NCBI GenBank assembly: GCA_019918135.1
Contig: WBZZ01003221.1
Coordinates: 35,138 to 99,137, forward strand
Direction: 5' to 3'
DNA length: 64,000 bases
DNA from: Paulinella micropora
Lineage: Eukaryota > Cercozoa > Imbricatea > Euglyphida > Paulinellidae
In this document: one piece after another, positions 20,426-29,732 of the stretch
Layout: each line of letters begins with the position of its first letter
How positions within the stretch are numbered: the first letter of the stretch is position 1
Made by a program: the position numbers and the translations under genes
Notes under the pieces: model-generated
What the model saw: only the letters and a program-made list of their open reading frames with translations
What the model was told of the DNA's origin: nothing
Database searches by the model: none

Positions 20426-23400
20426 ATGTCACAATATAAGTCGCTATTAGGCCTTAATGAGTTTTCTGTTGATAGTCTAAATATCGCTAACCTTGATTTA
20501 ACGAATACTAATATAATTGGCTTAAATACAGATAGGGTGCCAGAAGATGCAGACCCCCTAAATCTTTATTTTACCAACAGCCGATTTGACACCCGACTGG
20601 CTTTAAAATCAACAACCGACATAAAAGAGGGCACTAATCTATACTATACTGATGGAAGGTTTGACGCACGGCTAGCGACTAAATCAACAACTAACTTAGC
20701 CGAAGGCACCAATTTATACTATACTACAGCAAGAGCAAATACAGACTTTGATGCGAGACTGGCAACCAAGAGCACCACCAACTTATCTGAGGGAACCAAT
20801 CTATATTACACCACCGCGAGAGCAAATACAGACTTTGACACACGGCTCGCAACTAAATCAACAACCAACTTAGCAGAGGGAGCCAATCTATATTACACCA
20901 CCGCGAGAGCTAATACAGACTTTGACACACGGCTAGCGACTAAATCAACAACTAACTTAGCAGAGGGAACAAACTTATATTATACGAATGCGAGGTTTGA
21001 CACTCAATTAGCTACTAAATCAACTACCAACTTAGCCGAAGGCACTAACTTATATTACACCACAGCAAGGGCTAATACGGACTTTGACACAAGAATCGCG
21101 ACGAAATCAATAGATGCTTTGAGCGACTGCCTAATAACAACACCAGCCGATAATCAACTGCTCATTTACAGCACAGGTCAATGGAGAAACACGACTTCAC
21201 CTTTTCTGAGATTAGACGGAACCGCAAGTATGACGGCAGGATTAAATATGGGAGGGTTTGCGATTACAAATGTTGGCAATGTTGATGGTATTGATGTTTC
21301 CACCCTTGACACGAATGTCGTTAAACTAACAGGAGACCAAACCATAGCAGGAACAAAAACATTTAGCAATGAAATTAAAGCAAGCGTGGGGATTACATAC
21401 ACTGGAACGTTAACATCAGCAACAAATACCAGCGGAGCAAAAATAGGAGTTCAGGGACCAACAGACGGGACGAGTGCGAAAGGAATATTTCTATGGGATA
21501 CGACCAATACAAGTTGGGGAATTTATGCGGCATCTGGTGGAGCAGCAAACACTAGAAGTTTGGCAAATGGTTTAGCTGTTTCAGGAAATGATTTTGCTTC
21601 ATATAGTTTCCGTTTTAGGGTTGTTAATGATGCCACAATTGGATTTATATGGGAGAACTCATCTGAACAATTGTTAATGTCATTAAATGGTTCAACAGGG
21701 ACTTTATGGACAAAAGGAAACATAAGCATAAACGGGGCGCTGGCATCAACACAATCTTATGTAGATACAAAAGACGGACAAAATGTGAAACTAACAGGAG
21801 ACCAAACCATAGCTGGAAATAAAAAATTTACATCAACAATAGAAGTAAGCGGTTCTTCCAATCCTGCTTCTTTTGATGGTATAGGCATAGCATTTGACAC
21901 AAAAATAGGCGCAATTACAGCACAAAAAACAGCAACAGCGTCATATTACCCAATTCAAATAACTGGCTCATACGCGGATTTATACGCAGGCAATACTTTA
22001 ATCGCTACCGCAACTGGCACTACACTATCTTTAAACAACAACAAAATAACGAATTTGGCAACCCCGTCAGCAACAACGGACGGAGCAAATAAAAGTTATG
22101 TAGATACAAAAGACGGGCAAAATGTGAAAATAACAGGAAACCAAACCACAGCAGGAATCAAGACATTTAGCAGTGGTCTTGAAATAACAGGAAATTCAAC
22201 GAATGCGACAACAAAAGGAACATTCGTGGTCTTTAACTCCACAGCCAATATAGGAACTATTGGATGCCTTGATATGGGCACGGGTGTAAATTATAACTTT
22301 GAACTAAATGCGAAAAAAGTAAGTTTCGTTATTGATGGTGCGATAGTCGGTTGGGTAAATGCTTCGGGGTTAGATTGTAATAGTAGCAAAATTGCCAACC
22401 TTGGAACTCCGACATTAGCGACGGACGGAGCGACAAAAGGGTATGCGGACACATTGGACGGGCAAAATGTAAAACTAACAGGAGACCAAACAATAACGGG
22501 AATTAAAATATTTAATGGAACGAGAAATGATATACGCGGGCTGACTTTGTTGAACCAAGCCGATTTTAATAATGTGGATATCATTAATGGCGGAAATATT
22601 ACATATAATGGGGCAAGGATATTAAACCAAAATGGAGGAGATATATTCTTTTCACAGACAACAGGTGATTATCAATCTTTCTTATATACTTTAAATACTG
22701 CTTCAAGCGGAACCGCTAACCAACGAGGCTACCTATTCACCAATGTAGCATTTGATGTGGTGAAGGGTGCGGGACTTTATATTTCAAAACTTTTGGATAA
22801 TAAGTCTGCTTCGTCCGATATTGTCCGTTTTAATAATGCTGGTGGTATGAAGTTTTATGGTGCCTTGGATATGAATTCAAATAATGTAACAAATGGCGGA
22901 ACAATAACAGGAACAACAATAACAGGGACAACAATAACCGCGAGCACCAAAATAACAACAGCGACAGGTAAGCCAATAATCATAGGCAATACAACAAAGG
23001 GAACAGGTCCATCGGCTGGATTAGAAATATATGGAGCTTTTGGTGATTTTACTGCGGGGCCGCATATACAAGCGATTACAACAGAAGATACATATCCCGT
23101 ATTTACAATAGCCAATTTAGGACATAACAATATAATTCTTGCTTTTGATGCTTATTTAGATAATGTGGGATGGAAATCAAGTGCTTCTGGCGCAAATTTC
23201 CGAATAGCAAAGATAAGTAATACACTCTCTTTTGGCTATAAGACAGGAATAACGGCGGGGAGTGCTATAACATGGTCTGAGGCAATGAACATAGATAATA
23301 CTGGATTAATAACGGCAAATGTGGGAATAACAACAGCACTAAGCAAACCAATAATTATAGGAAACACAACAAAAGGAACAGGAGCAACAGGAGGATTAGA

Positions 23401-24451
23401 ATTATATGCCAATATCGCAGGACCGCACATCCAAGCATTCGTTCATACATCCGCTTATTCTATATTTCAACAATTAAACTGGGGGCGAGACAATATCAAT
23501 TTAGTTTTTGATGCTTATTATGATGGCACGAACTGGAAATCAAGCAACAGCGGTTCAAACTTTCTAATTCAAAAAGGTGGCAAACTCGCTTTTTATTATA
23601 AATCAGGAATAACAGCGGGAAGCAATATAATATGGTCAGAAGCAATGAACATAAGCACAACAGGATTATTAACAGCAAATGCGGGGATTACATACACGGG
23701 AGTGCTAACTACCACAACATTAACCAGTGGAGCAAAGATAGGAATACAAGGAGCAACAGACGGGACGAATGCGAGAGGAATATTTATGTGGGAAACAGCA
23801 AATACAGACTGGGGAATTTACATGGCTCAATCTGGGGCAAATAAAAGTTTAGCAGGAGGAACGGCACTAGCAGGAGGTGTTGAAGGGGGGATAACTAGTT
23901 ATGCTATAAGATTTAGATATAGCACGGGTTCAACAGAAGGTTTTATATGGGAAAATCGTAATGCCGTTTTAATGTCATTAAGAGCAAGCGACGGGCAGTT
24001 ATGGGTATCGTCTAATCCAATTCAATATTCAGACAGACGAAAAAAAGAAGACATAAAAGAATGCTTAGGCTTAGATTTCATAAATAAGTTAAATCCAGTC
24101 TGTTATCGTATGATTGATGATAAAAAAAAATGTAGGACTGGTTTGATAGCACAGGAATTAGAAGACATACTACAAGAAATTGATATGTTAGATTTTGGCG
24201 GTTTTATAAAAGAAACGATTATGGTTCCGTGTCCAAAGCAAAGAAAGGAATACGAATTGAAAGGTAAAAGTATTAATCCAGAAGATGTTAAATGTGTAGA
24301 TAATGGTGATGTTGGTTATGGTATAGGTTATTCAGAGTTTATCGCCCCGTTAATTAAGGCGGTTCAACAATTATCAGAAAAAATAAATAATATAACTAAT
24401 GATATAGCTGACTTAAAAAAACAATTAGCAGAAAACAATGCCACCTCCTAG
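20426..24451 (+). CDS. Tail-fibre-like protein with S74 chaperone domain, element 1
   Basis: 1341 residues, ATG at 20426. Residues from about 45 to 235 are seven copies of a unit built on NLYYTxxR and LATKSTTNLAEG, the repeat known from phage tail fibres. The middle has repeated KLTGDQTIAGxKTF and VDGIDVSTLDTxVV blocks, also fibre-type. The end has SDRRKKEDIKECLGLDFINK and LIAQELEDIL, the peptidase-S74 intramolecular chaperone that helps trimeric fibres fold and then cuts itself off. The protein is probably a trimeric host-attachment fibre. Its stop overlaps the ATG of the next gene by 14 bp. Confidence 0.85.
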   Translation: MSQYKSLLGLNEFSVDSLNIANLDLTNTNIIGLNTDRVPEDADPLNLYFTNSRFDTRLALKSTTDIKEGTNLYYTDGRFDARLATKSTTNLAEGTNLYYTTARANTDFDARLATKSTTNLSEGTNLYYTTARANTDFDTRLATKSTTNLAEGANLYYTTARANTDFDTRLATKSTTNLAEGTNLYYTNARFDTQLATKSTTNLAEGTNLYYTTARANTDFDTRIATKSIDALSDCLITTPADNQLLIYSTGQWRNTTSPFLRLDGTASMTAGLNMGGFAITNVGNVDGIDVSTLDTNVVKLTGDQTIAGTKTFSNEIKASVGITYTGTLTSATNTSGAKIGVQGPTDGTSAKGIFLWDTTNTSWGIYAASGGAANTRSLANGLAVSGNDFASYSFRFRVVNDATIGFIWENSSEQLLMSLNGSTGTLWTKGNISINGALASTQSYVDTKDGQNVKLTGDQTIAGNKKFTSTIEVSGSSNPASFDGIGIAFDTKIGAITAQKTATASYYPIQITGSYADLYAGNTLIATATGTTLSLNNNKITNLATPSATTDGANKSYVDTKDGQNVKITGNQTTAGIKTFSSGLEITGNSTNATTKGTFVVFNSTANIGTIGCLDMGTGVNYNFELNAKKVSFVIDGAIVGWVNASGLDCNSSKIANLGTPTLATDGATKGYADTLDGQNVKLTGDQTITGIKIFNGTRNDIRGLTLLNQADFNNVDIINGGNITYNGARILNQNGGDIFFSQTTGDYQSFLYTLNTASSGTANQRGYLFTNVAFDVVKGAGLYISKLLDNKSASSDIVRFNNAGGMKFYGALDMNSNNVTNGGTITGTTITGTTITASTKITTATGKPIIIGNTTKGTGPSAGLEIYGAFGDFTAGPHIQAITTEDTYPVFTIANLGHNNIILAFDAYLDNVGWKSSASGANFRIAKISNTLSFGYKTGITAGSAITWSEAMNIDNTGLITANVGITTALSKPIIIGNTTKGTGATGGLELYANIAGPHIQAFVHTSAYSIFQQLNWGRDNINLVFDAYYDGTNWKSSNSGSNFLIQKGGKLAFYYKSGITAGSNIIWSEAMNISTTGLLTANAGITYTGVLTTTTLTSGAKIGIQGATDGTNARGIFMWETANTDWGIYMAQSGANKSLAGGTALAGGVEGGITSYAIRFRYSTGSTEGFIWENRNAVLMSLRASDGQLWVSSNPIQYSDRRKKEDIKECLGLDFINKLNPVCYRMIDDKKKCRTGLIAQELEDILQEIDMLDFGGFIKETIMVPCPKQRKEYELKGKSINPEDVKCVDNGDVGYGIGYSEFIAPLIKAVQQLSEKINNITNDIADLKKQLAENNATS

Positions 24452-24785
24452 ATTACACCCACCACCACCTATTATTGATATGGCAGATGGCGAGATGACG
24501 CCTGAATTGAAGAACCGCGTGCTTGATGTCCAAATTAAGCAGGAAGAAAAAAAAATTGACCACGAATACGAGGACAGCTGGGATTGCTGTTTGACTAAGC
24601 GAAAAACTGACAGCCGACTTATTAAATACTTATTTCAAATGGGTATCATTATCGCCATCATAACCCTTTGTATCGTGAGGCTGTCTGACCCGAATGTCAG
24701 TTGTGAAACTGGAAACATTTATGTCGGGCTTATAAGTTTATTAATAGGGATTGTGCTTCCTAGCCCATCTTCTAGCAAGAAGTAA
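24438..24785 (+). CDS. Small membrane protein, element 1
   Basis: 115 residues. A Pro-rich start, then MTPELKNRVLDVQIKQEEKK (helical), WDCCLTKRKTDSR, and two hydrophobic segments: YLFQMGIIIAIITLCIV, and near the C-terminus YVGLISLLIGIVL. Element 2 has a closely similar 110-residue copy. Overlap with the fibre gene suggests joint expression. It could anchor in a virion or host membrane. The function is unknown. Confidence 0.7.
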   Translation: MPPPRLHPPPPIIDMADGEMTPELKNRVLDVQIKQEEKKIDHEYEDSWDCCLTKRKTDSRLIKYLFQMGIIIAIITLCIVRLSDPNVSCETGNIYVGLISLLIGIVLPSPSSSKK

Positions 24786-24786
24786 T

Positions 24787-25509
24787 TTAAAGACCAAATG
24801 CGGATAAACCGACCATATTGTCGTAGTGGATTTGACTTATTCTATGTTTCTGTATGCTGTCATTCCTAATACATCTTCCACATTCACATTCAATTGTTGC
24901 TGATGCACGAGTTCTATTTTTTTCAAGAAGAATTTTTTTATTTTTCTCATAATATTATTTCTGTTTTAGTGTAATATATTCTTTATTATCTTCTCTCCAA
25001 ATCTTATTCACAAATTTAAAATGTTCCTTTTTTTCTTTTCTATATTCTTTTTTCTTTTGAGACACATATTCTTTGTTTCGTTCATTCCATTCTTTGTTCA
25101 ATTGAGCTATTTTGTTTTTGTTTTGTTCTCTATATTGTTTTGTTCTTTCAGCTACCCACACTTTATTGTCTTCTACATACTCCTGCTTGGTCCTGCCAGA
25201 AAGTATTTTATTAACACAGTTGCTATTTCTAATCCATTCACCCTCCTTGCGAAGTAATTGATTAACATTATCGCACGGACAGTCTTCTAGCAACTCAATA
25301 TAAGCATCACCAAGTTTTAATATTTCAAAGCTTGAATATAGCCCTTTTCCTTTCACTTTGGTTCCCGATAGATGCTCTTTATAATTTTGTCTATGTCTTC
25401 CCATTCGTTGAGCTAATGTTTGAGTTGTTGCACCAACATAAATTAAATCAGTCTTGTATGACCTAATCGCATAAATTTTACCTTTCTTACAATCTCCAAC
25501 CCGTGGCAT
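24787..25509 (-). pseudogene. GIY-YIG endonuclease with C-terminal zinc finger, in-frame stop
   Basis: ATG at 25509. Residues 11-40 carry the GIY-YIG fold: KIYAIRS, IYVGATTQTLAQRMGRH with the conserved Arg, then KEGEWIRN (metal-binding Glu) and CVNK. A repeated basic helical region follows (W-x-E-R-N-K-x-Y). TAA at 24955-24957 ends the open part after 184 residues. The same frame continues with YYEKNKKILL and ECECGRCIRNDSIQKH, a Cys/His finger like those in element 2, to 24787. So the gene seems to have lost its finger by a nonsense change. It is absent from element 2 and probably a mobile nuclease cargo. Confidence 0.72.
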
Positions 25510-25546
25510 ATTGTCTATCCTTTGTTATTATTATGTATCATTATCT

Positions 25547-25798
25547 TTAAATAGAATTACATTCATATATATGTGTCATATACCATCTATTATCACCCAC
25601 ACACATTAAGGGCAGTGCCTCATCAAAACTACGACACATATTATTTCCGTTATTTATAAAAACACACTTAAAACCAGTTTCTACCCCTTGCTTTATACAA
25701 TAAGCACACGACTCGTTCTTTTTTTCCGAGTATCGTGAGTAAAAATCACAAGCAGTCCGACCTAACACAGAGCACACAAATAATAATATTAATAACAT
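25547..25798 (-). CDS. Secreted Cys-rich small protein, element 1
   Basis: 83 residues. A hydrophobic signal-like start (LLILLFVCSVLG) is followed by ACDFYSRYSEKKNESCAYC and five more spaced Cys (seven in the mature part, all kept in element 2). It is probably exported or lumenal with disulfides. The spacing faintly recalls PSI-type domains, but I would not assign it. It lies divergent to the next gene with 36 bp between the two start codons. Confidence 0.65.
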   Translation of the reverse strand: MLLILLFVCSVLGRTACDFYSRYSEKKNESCAYCIKQGVETGFKCVFINNGNNMCRSFDEALPLMCVGDNRWYMTHIYECNSI

Positions 25799-25834
25799 AA
25801 TATATTATACAACATATAGAAACAAAAAACACAA

Positions 25835-26198
25835 ATGACGGATTTCAAATACCAAAAGATTATTTTTCTGAGTAATGATTTTCCAGGCAATAGCAAGACG
25901 TTTGACAAAAACATTCAACTGAACTTTACCCCAACGAGAATGAATGTTAAGTTTATCCACTATATGAATGACGTATCGGAGACGAAAACAAAAAATCCTT
26001 TATATGGACCGCATTGGAATTATCGGCACATTCGCTGACAGCAACACGGCGAACATTTCCAATCTCGGCTACAACTTGGGAGTAGTAGGCTGGACCGACG
26101 GTCAATACACATTTAAAGTGCTTAAAACAGACAACGGCAATATTGAAACTGACCCACTAGCTGGAAGAATTGTTATTTGTTTGGAATTTCTTGGGTAG
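25835..26198 (+). pseudogene. Conserved 120-residue protein, frameshifted in element 1
   Basis: Starts MTDFKYQKIIFLSNDFPGNS and ends RIVICLEFLG, matching the intact 120-residue protein of element 2 throughout. Near 25990 a run of six A (five in element 2) shifts the frame, so the open part ends early at 26038 while the rest reads in the frame 25968-26198. The role is unknown. Its place next to the packaging ATPase and its beta-rich look suggest a small virion protein. The stop codon is part of a hairpin. Confidence 0.7.
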
Positions 26199-26215
26199 GG
26201 GCCTGCTCCCCCTAC
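26195..26215 (+). terminator. Stop-codon hairpin
   Basis: GTAGGGG pairs with CCCCTAC across a seven-base loop. The TAG stop (26196-26198) is inside the left arm. Similar hairpins follow other genes of both elements, so it may be a transcript 3'-end signal. Confidence 0.5.
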
Positions 26216-26291
26216 AACCCCGCTGTTGTGGTAAGCGATTAAAACAAAAAATATATTTTAGAATATATAAAAGTATTTTTGAGGTTAGGTT

Positions 26292-26322
26292 GTAGGAGGT
26301 TTTTGAAAAAAAGCTCATACTA
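26292..26322 (+). promoter_or_regulatory. Start hairpin of the ATPase gene
   Basis: GTAGGAG (26292-26298) pairs with CTCATAC (26314-26320, one mismatch), with an inner T5/A-rich stem. The left arm starts 30 nt before the ATG, the same distance as at 29702 and 47405. TTTTTGAGG lies upstream. Confidence 0.6.
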
Positions 26323-27143
26323 TGGAAAAAATCAATAATGTAAAGGTAAAACCAGTTAAGCAAAACGGAGATGGCGACAAGTTGTCAAAAGGATATAAGT
26401 TATTTGATGAACCGTATGCCAATATTTTTCTTCTCGCTCGTAAGAAGAGTGGGAAGACGACCGCACTGTTTGAAATCCTGAAACGAACGACCGACAAAAA
26501 GACCCGTATTGTTATTATTGCCAGCACGATACATAAAGATGTTATCTACAAAGAAATGGTTAAGCACTTCAAGAAGAAGGGCAACCCGATGGCTATATAT
26601 ACATATTTGAAAACGGACGGATACAGTGTGATTGATTATGAGTTGGACAAGCTCAATAAGCCAGACGAGGAGCAAGAAGGTGAAATCATTCAAGACGGCA
26701 AAGAAGAACCGAAGCCAAAATTTTTATACTTTGGAAAAGAGGAAAAGAAGAAGCAGGAGGGAGGCGAAAAAGTGGAGAGACCGAGCAAATACATCACACC
26801 AGAAGTCGTGTTCGTGCTGGATGATTTGGGTAGTGGATTGAGGGATAAATCAGTGAGCGACCTGTTAAAGAAAAACCGTCACTACAAGTCAAAGGTGATT
26901 ATGAGCTCGCAGTATCTTAACGACTTACGACCTGAGGCGATTAAACAGTTAGACTACCTTTTTATTTTTCCTGGACAGAGTGTTGATAAAATTGAACTCG
27001 TGTATAAGCATCTGGACCTCGGCTATGACCTTGAATACTTCATTGAAAAATACCACGAGGCGACAAAAGAACGGTTTAACTTTTTGTATGTTGATTCTGT
27101 ATCGGACGAATTGAGGCAAAATTTTAATAAACGATTTTTGTAA
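26322..27143 (+). CDS. FtsK/HerA-type DNA-packaging ATPase, element 1
   Basis: 273 residues. Walker A is ARKKSGKTTA (Lys45), and Walker B is VVFVLDDL (Asp167/Asp168). YKSKVIMSSQYLNDLRPEA is the typical following strand and sensor region. This ATPase family pumps DNA into capsids in Polintons, PLVs, virophages and large DNA viruses. A charged insert of variable length (about residues 112-155) is the only divergent part relative to element 2. It is followed by the small basic protein and the protease, the usual morphogenesis cluster. Confidence 0.9.
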   Translation: MEKINNVKVKPVKQNGDGDKLSKGYKLFDEPYANIFLLARKKSGKTTALFEILKRTTDKKTRIVIIASTIHKDVIYKEMVKHFKKKGNPMAIYTYLKTDGYSVIDYELDKLNKPDEEQEGEIIQDGKEEPKPKFLYFGKEEKKKQEGGEKVERPSKYITPEVVFVLDDLGSGLRDKSVSDLLKKNRHYKSKVIMSSQYLNDLRPEAIKQLDYLFIFPGQSVDKIELVYKHLDLGYDLEYFIEKYHEATKERFNFLYVDSVSDELRQNFNKRFL

Positions 27144-27212
27144 TTTTATTAACATTATAACAAAAAATAACTCGTTATTTTTTTATATTATTTTTTTTCA
27201 CACATTATATAG

Positions 27213-27533
27213 ATGCCAACATCACCAGTGATTATTTCACAACCAGCGGGATACAATATCGGATACAATCCAAGCCCAGTCAGTATGCCACAAGCAGGAG
27301 GTGCGAAGAACAAAAGAAAATCAAAAAAGAAACAAACAGGTGGGAAAGTTAATTGGAAGAAAGTCGGACAAGCCATATTGGATGCTAATAGATTTATCAA
27401 GAAGAACCAATTGATTTCAAAGGGTGCTACTTTTCTGAGCGATGTCGGAGTTCCTTATGCGGACCGTGTAGCGAGGGCTGCGGCTAAACAAGGCTACGGC
27501 AAACAACGAGGAGGAGCCGTTAAATTTCGTTAA
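27213..27533 (+). CDS. Small basic protein with Gly-Gly sites, element 1
   Basis: 106 residues. A Pro-rich start, a Lys/Arg cluster (KNKRKSKKKQ), then an amphipathic region (NWKKVGQAILDANRFIKKN) and a Gly-rich basic end (GYGKQRGGAVKFR). Three Gly-Gly-X motifs (AGGA, TGGK, RGGA) recur in element 2. By size, charge and position it could be a core or membrane-active virion peptide cut by the neighbouring protease. This is inference; no family is certain. A TTATATAG box precedes the ATG. Confidence 0.65.
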   Translation: MPTSPVIISQPAGYNIGYNPSPVSMPQAGGAKNKRKSKKKQTGGKVNWKKVGQAILDANRFIKKNQLISKGATFLSDVGVPYADRVARAAAKQGYGKQRGGAVKFR

Positions 27534-27587
27534 ACACATTTTGTATTAATCTAAACTTTATATTAATTTTTTTCGCTAACATATACG

Positions 27588-29606
27588 ATGGTTGTAAAAA
27601 AACCGCGAAAACAACGGCCCCCCAGAATATACAGAACCAAAGATGGCCGCCCATATATCAAAGTGAAAGGGGAGCCTCGCAAGCGAGGCGTTCGCACACG
27701 TTCGACGAAACGAGCATATCTCAACTTTGGCGAGAAAACGAATGACCTTTCAACACTTCAAATCGTTAAACTATTTTTGAAATATATGGGGAAGGCGAAA
27801 ACAAAGAATACACGAAAGCCGAAGGAACGAATAATTAAGTCAGAATTCAACCGTCTTGAACACGAGAACCGCAATCAGATACAAGATAACCTACAAAAAA
27901 AATATGAACTAATACACGAGCAGGAAGAAAAGGAAAAGAAGTTAAGAGAACAGGCAGAAGATGAGAAGAAAAGAAGAGAAAGGAAGGAGAATGCTGAAAT
28001 TAAAGAAAGACAAGAAGAATTAATAAGGGAGGCGAAAAGAGAGCAAAAACTTATAGAGGATGTAAAATTTGAACAAGATAGAAAAAATAACTTAATGCTA
28101 TTACCACCGCCACAGTTTCACCCTCAATACATACAAGGACCACCACAAGCACCACCACAAGCACCACCACAAGCACCACCACAAGCACCACAAGCACCAC
28201 AAGCACCACCCCAAGCACCACCACAAGCACCACCACAAGCACCACCACAAGCACCACCACAAGCACCAGAAGAAAAACAGATGGCTTTGAAAACAAAAGA
28301 AGAGAGAAAGGCTGAAAAGGAATTAAAAGAAAAATATATTGAATTAATGAAGGAAGCTGGATTTAAAAAGAAATTTATTAATAGCTTGACTAAAACAGAA
28401 TTTATCAAACTTGGTAAAGGAATAGAGCAAGCAATAGCCAGCGCCCAATCAGCAGAAGAGCAGAAAGAACTGGCGGAACAATACAAAAAAGAATTAGAAC
28501 AAGAAAAAAAGCAAGCGGAGGCCAAAGCCATATACTTTGAAATTAAAGATAAAGTAGCACACATCTCCGCAGGTTTAAGAAATGATTACAAGTATCCAAA
28601 ATTGGATATACCCAAAACTTTGGGTCCAGCTTTGGAAGATAAAATGAAAACTCTGGGCAAACCGCCACCAAAAAAAGTTAAAGGAAAACACACGACTGCG
28701 GGTATGGCAAAAGTTATAGTAGATGAGGATATTGATTTAGGAATAGACCAGAATGAAATGAGAAAGAAACTCGCTGATTATTTGGGAATAAACCAAGCTG
28801 GTGCTGGGGCAAAAACGATGGAGGAATTAATACACAAACTTTTAACAATAGCAACAATTAAGAAATATTTGAAAAAGGGTAAATACAGGGAAAAAATGAA
28901 GAAGAAGGATTATGTAAATAACTTAGTATCTGAAATGAGAATTGAACCAAACATTAAAAATCAAGTTTCAAATAATCTCGGTATTCATCCAACCGAGGAA
29001 CAGCCAACAGAAGAGCATCCACCGCCAACAGAAGAGCAACAACCACCGCCAACAGAAGAGCAACAACCAACACCAACAGAAGAGCAACAAAAACTACCAG
29101 CGAACTTAGCGGGGGAAGGTAGAGGGCTAATGACGGATGAAATAGACGACATTATGAAATATGATTGGTATTGGGGGACCGTGGCTAGCGATGAAATAAA
29201 CAAACTGAAACCAGAAAAAAGAAAGAAGTATGGATTTATTATGAACTTGGATAAGTCTAGCCAACCAGGCTCACATTGGATTGCGGTTTGGATTGACCTA
29301 ATTAAAGATGACTCTATTGAAATCTACGACCCGCTGGCACTGTATAAGCCGACTGAGCTATTTCTACACCAAATGAAACAACTTATAGACAAGAGTAAGC
29401 CGAACACTTACCTGCTTATGAAGGTTAATCAGGTTAAAAACCAAAGTGATACAACGGATACTTGCGGGTGGCATAGTATTAGGTTTCTTAAAGAAAGAGC
29501 GAAAGGTAATAGGTTTAAATTTGCCAGCGGTTGGACTGATTTAAAAGAAAAAGAAGCGGAGGAGTTGAAAACACAGAACGGCTACGGCTTTGACACTTTC
29601 ATTTAG
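27588..29606 (+). CDS. Adenain/Ulp1-like cysteine protease with long N-terminal extension, element 1
   Basis: 672 residues. The N-terminus is basic (RPPRIYRTKDGRPYIKV), followed by a Glu/Lys coiled-coil (residues about 90-170), a Pro-Pro-Gln-Ala repeat tract (about 185-230), helical middle regions and another Pro/Glu/Gln repeat (about 465-500). The last 140 residues are the protease: His563 in GSHWIAVW, Asp581 in EIYDPLA, Gln619 and Cys626 in TDTCGWHSIRF, in the order His-Asp-Gln-Cys of adenovirus-type and Ulp1 proteases. It should mature virion proteins. The protease domain is nearly identical in element 2, while the repeat tracts differ. Confidence 0.88.
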   Translation: MVVKKPRKQRPPRIYRTKDGRPYIKVKGEPRKRGVRTRSTKRAYLNFGEKTNDLSTLQIVKLFLKYMGKAKTKNTRKPKERIIKSEFNRLEHENRNQIQDNLQKKYELIHEQEEKEKKLREQAEDEKKRRERKENAEIKERQEELIREAKREQKLIEDVKFEQDRKNNLMLLPPPQFHPQYIQGPPQAPPQAPPQAPPQAPQAPQAPPQAPPQAPPQAPPQAPPQAPEEKQMALKTKEERKAEKELKEKYIELMKEAGFKKKFINSLTKTEFIKLGKGIEQAIASAQSAEEQKELAEQYKKELEQEKKQAEAKAIYFEIKDKVAHISAGLRNDYKYPKLDIPKTLGPALEDKMKTLGKPPPKKVKGKHTTAGMAKVIVDEDIDLGIDQNEMRKKLADYLGINQAGAGAKTMEELIHKLLTIATIKKYLKKGKYREKMKKKDYVNNLVSEMRIEPNIKNQVSNNLGIHPTEEQPTEEHPPPTEEQQPPPTEEQQPTPTEEQQKLPANLAGEGRGLMTDEIDDIMKYDWYWGTVASDEINKLKPEKRKKYGFIMNLDKSSQPGSHWIAVWIDLIKDDSIEIYDPLALYKPTELFLHQMKQLIDKSKPNTYLLMKVNQVKNQSDTTDTCGWHSIRFLKERAKGNRFKFASGWTDLKEKEAEELKTQNGYGFDTFI

Positions 29607-29608
29607 CA

Positions 29609-29620
29609 GGGGCAAGCCCC
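29609..29620 (+). terminator. Hairpin after the protease stop
   Basis: GGGG-CAAG-CCCC directly after the TAG stop at 29604-29606. It is a member of the post-stop hairpin set. Confidence 0.45.
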
Positions 29621-29701
29621 CGCACCCCCACAAGTGGTTTAAAGTAATTAAAAACAAAAAAATATATTTTCCATTATATACAGTATAATTTTTTTGAGGT
29701 C

Positions 29702-29732
29702 GTAGGAGGTTTTTGAAAAAAAGCTCCTACAA
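29702..29732 (+). promoter_or_regulatory. Start hairpin of the minor capsid gene
   Basis: Perfect 7-bp stem GTAGGAG/CTCCTAC (29702-29708, 29724-29730), with T5 pairing to A-rich sequence inside. The left arm starts 30 nt before the ATG at 29732. It is preceded by TTTTTTGAGGTC. Confidence 0.65.

Noticed and set aside
28130-28270. CRISPR-like or satellite repeat at the ccaccacaagca array
   Set aside because: It is a short in-frame tandem repeat encoding Pro-Pro-Gln-Ala inside the protease gene, without spacers.
28051-28296. Val/Leu-rich open frame opposite the protease gene
   Set aside because: It mirrors the Pro-Gln-Ala repeat on the other strand; same for 50138-50371.
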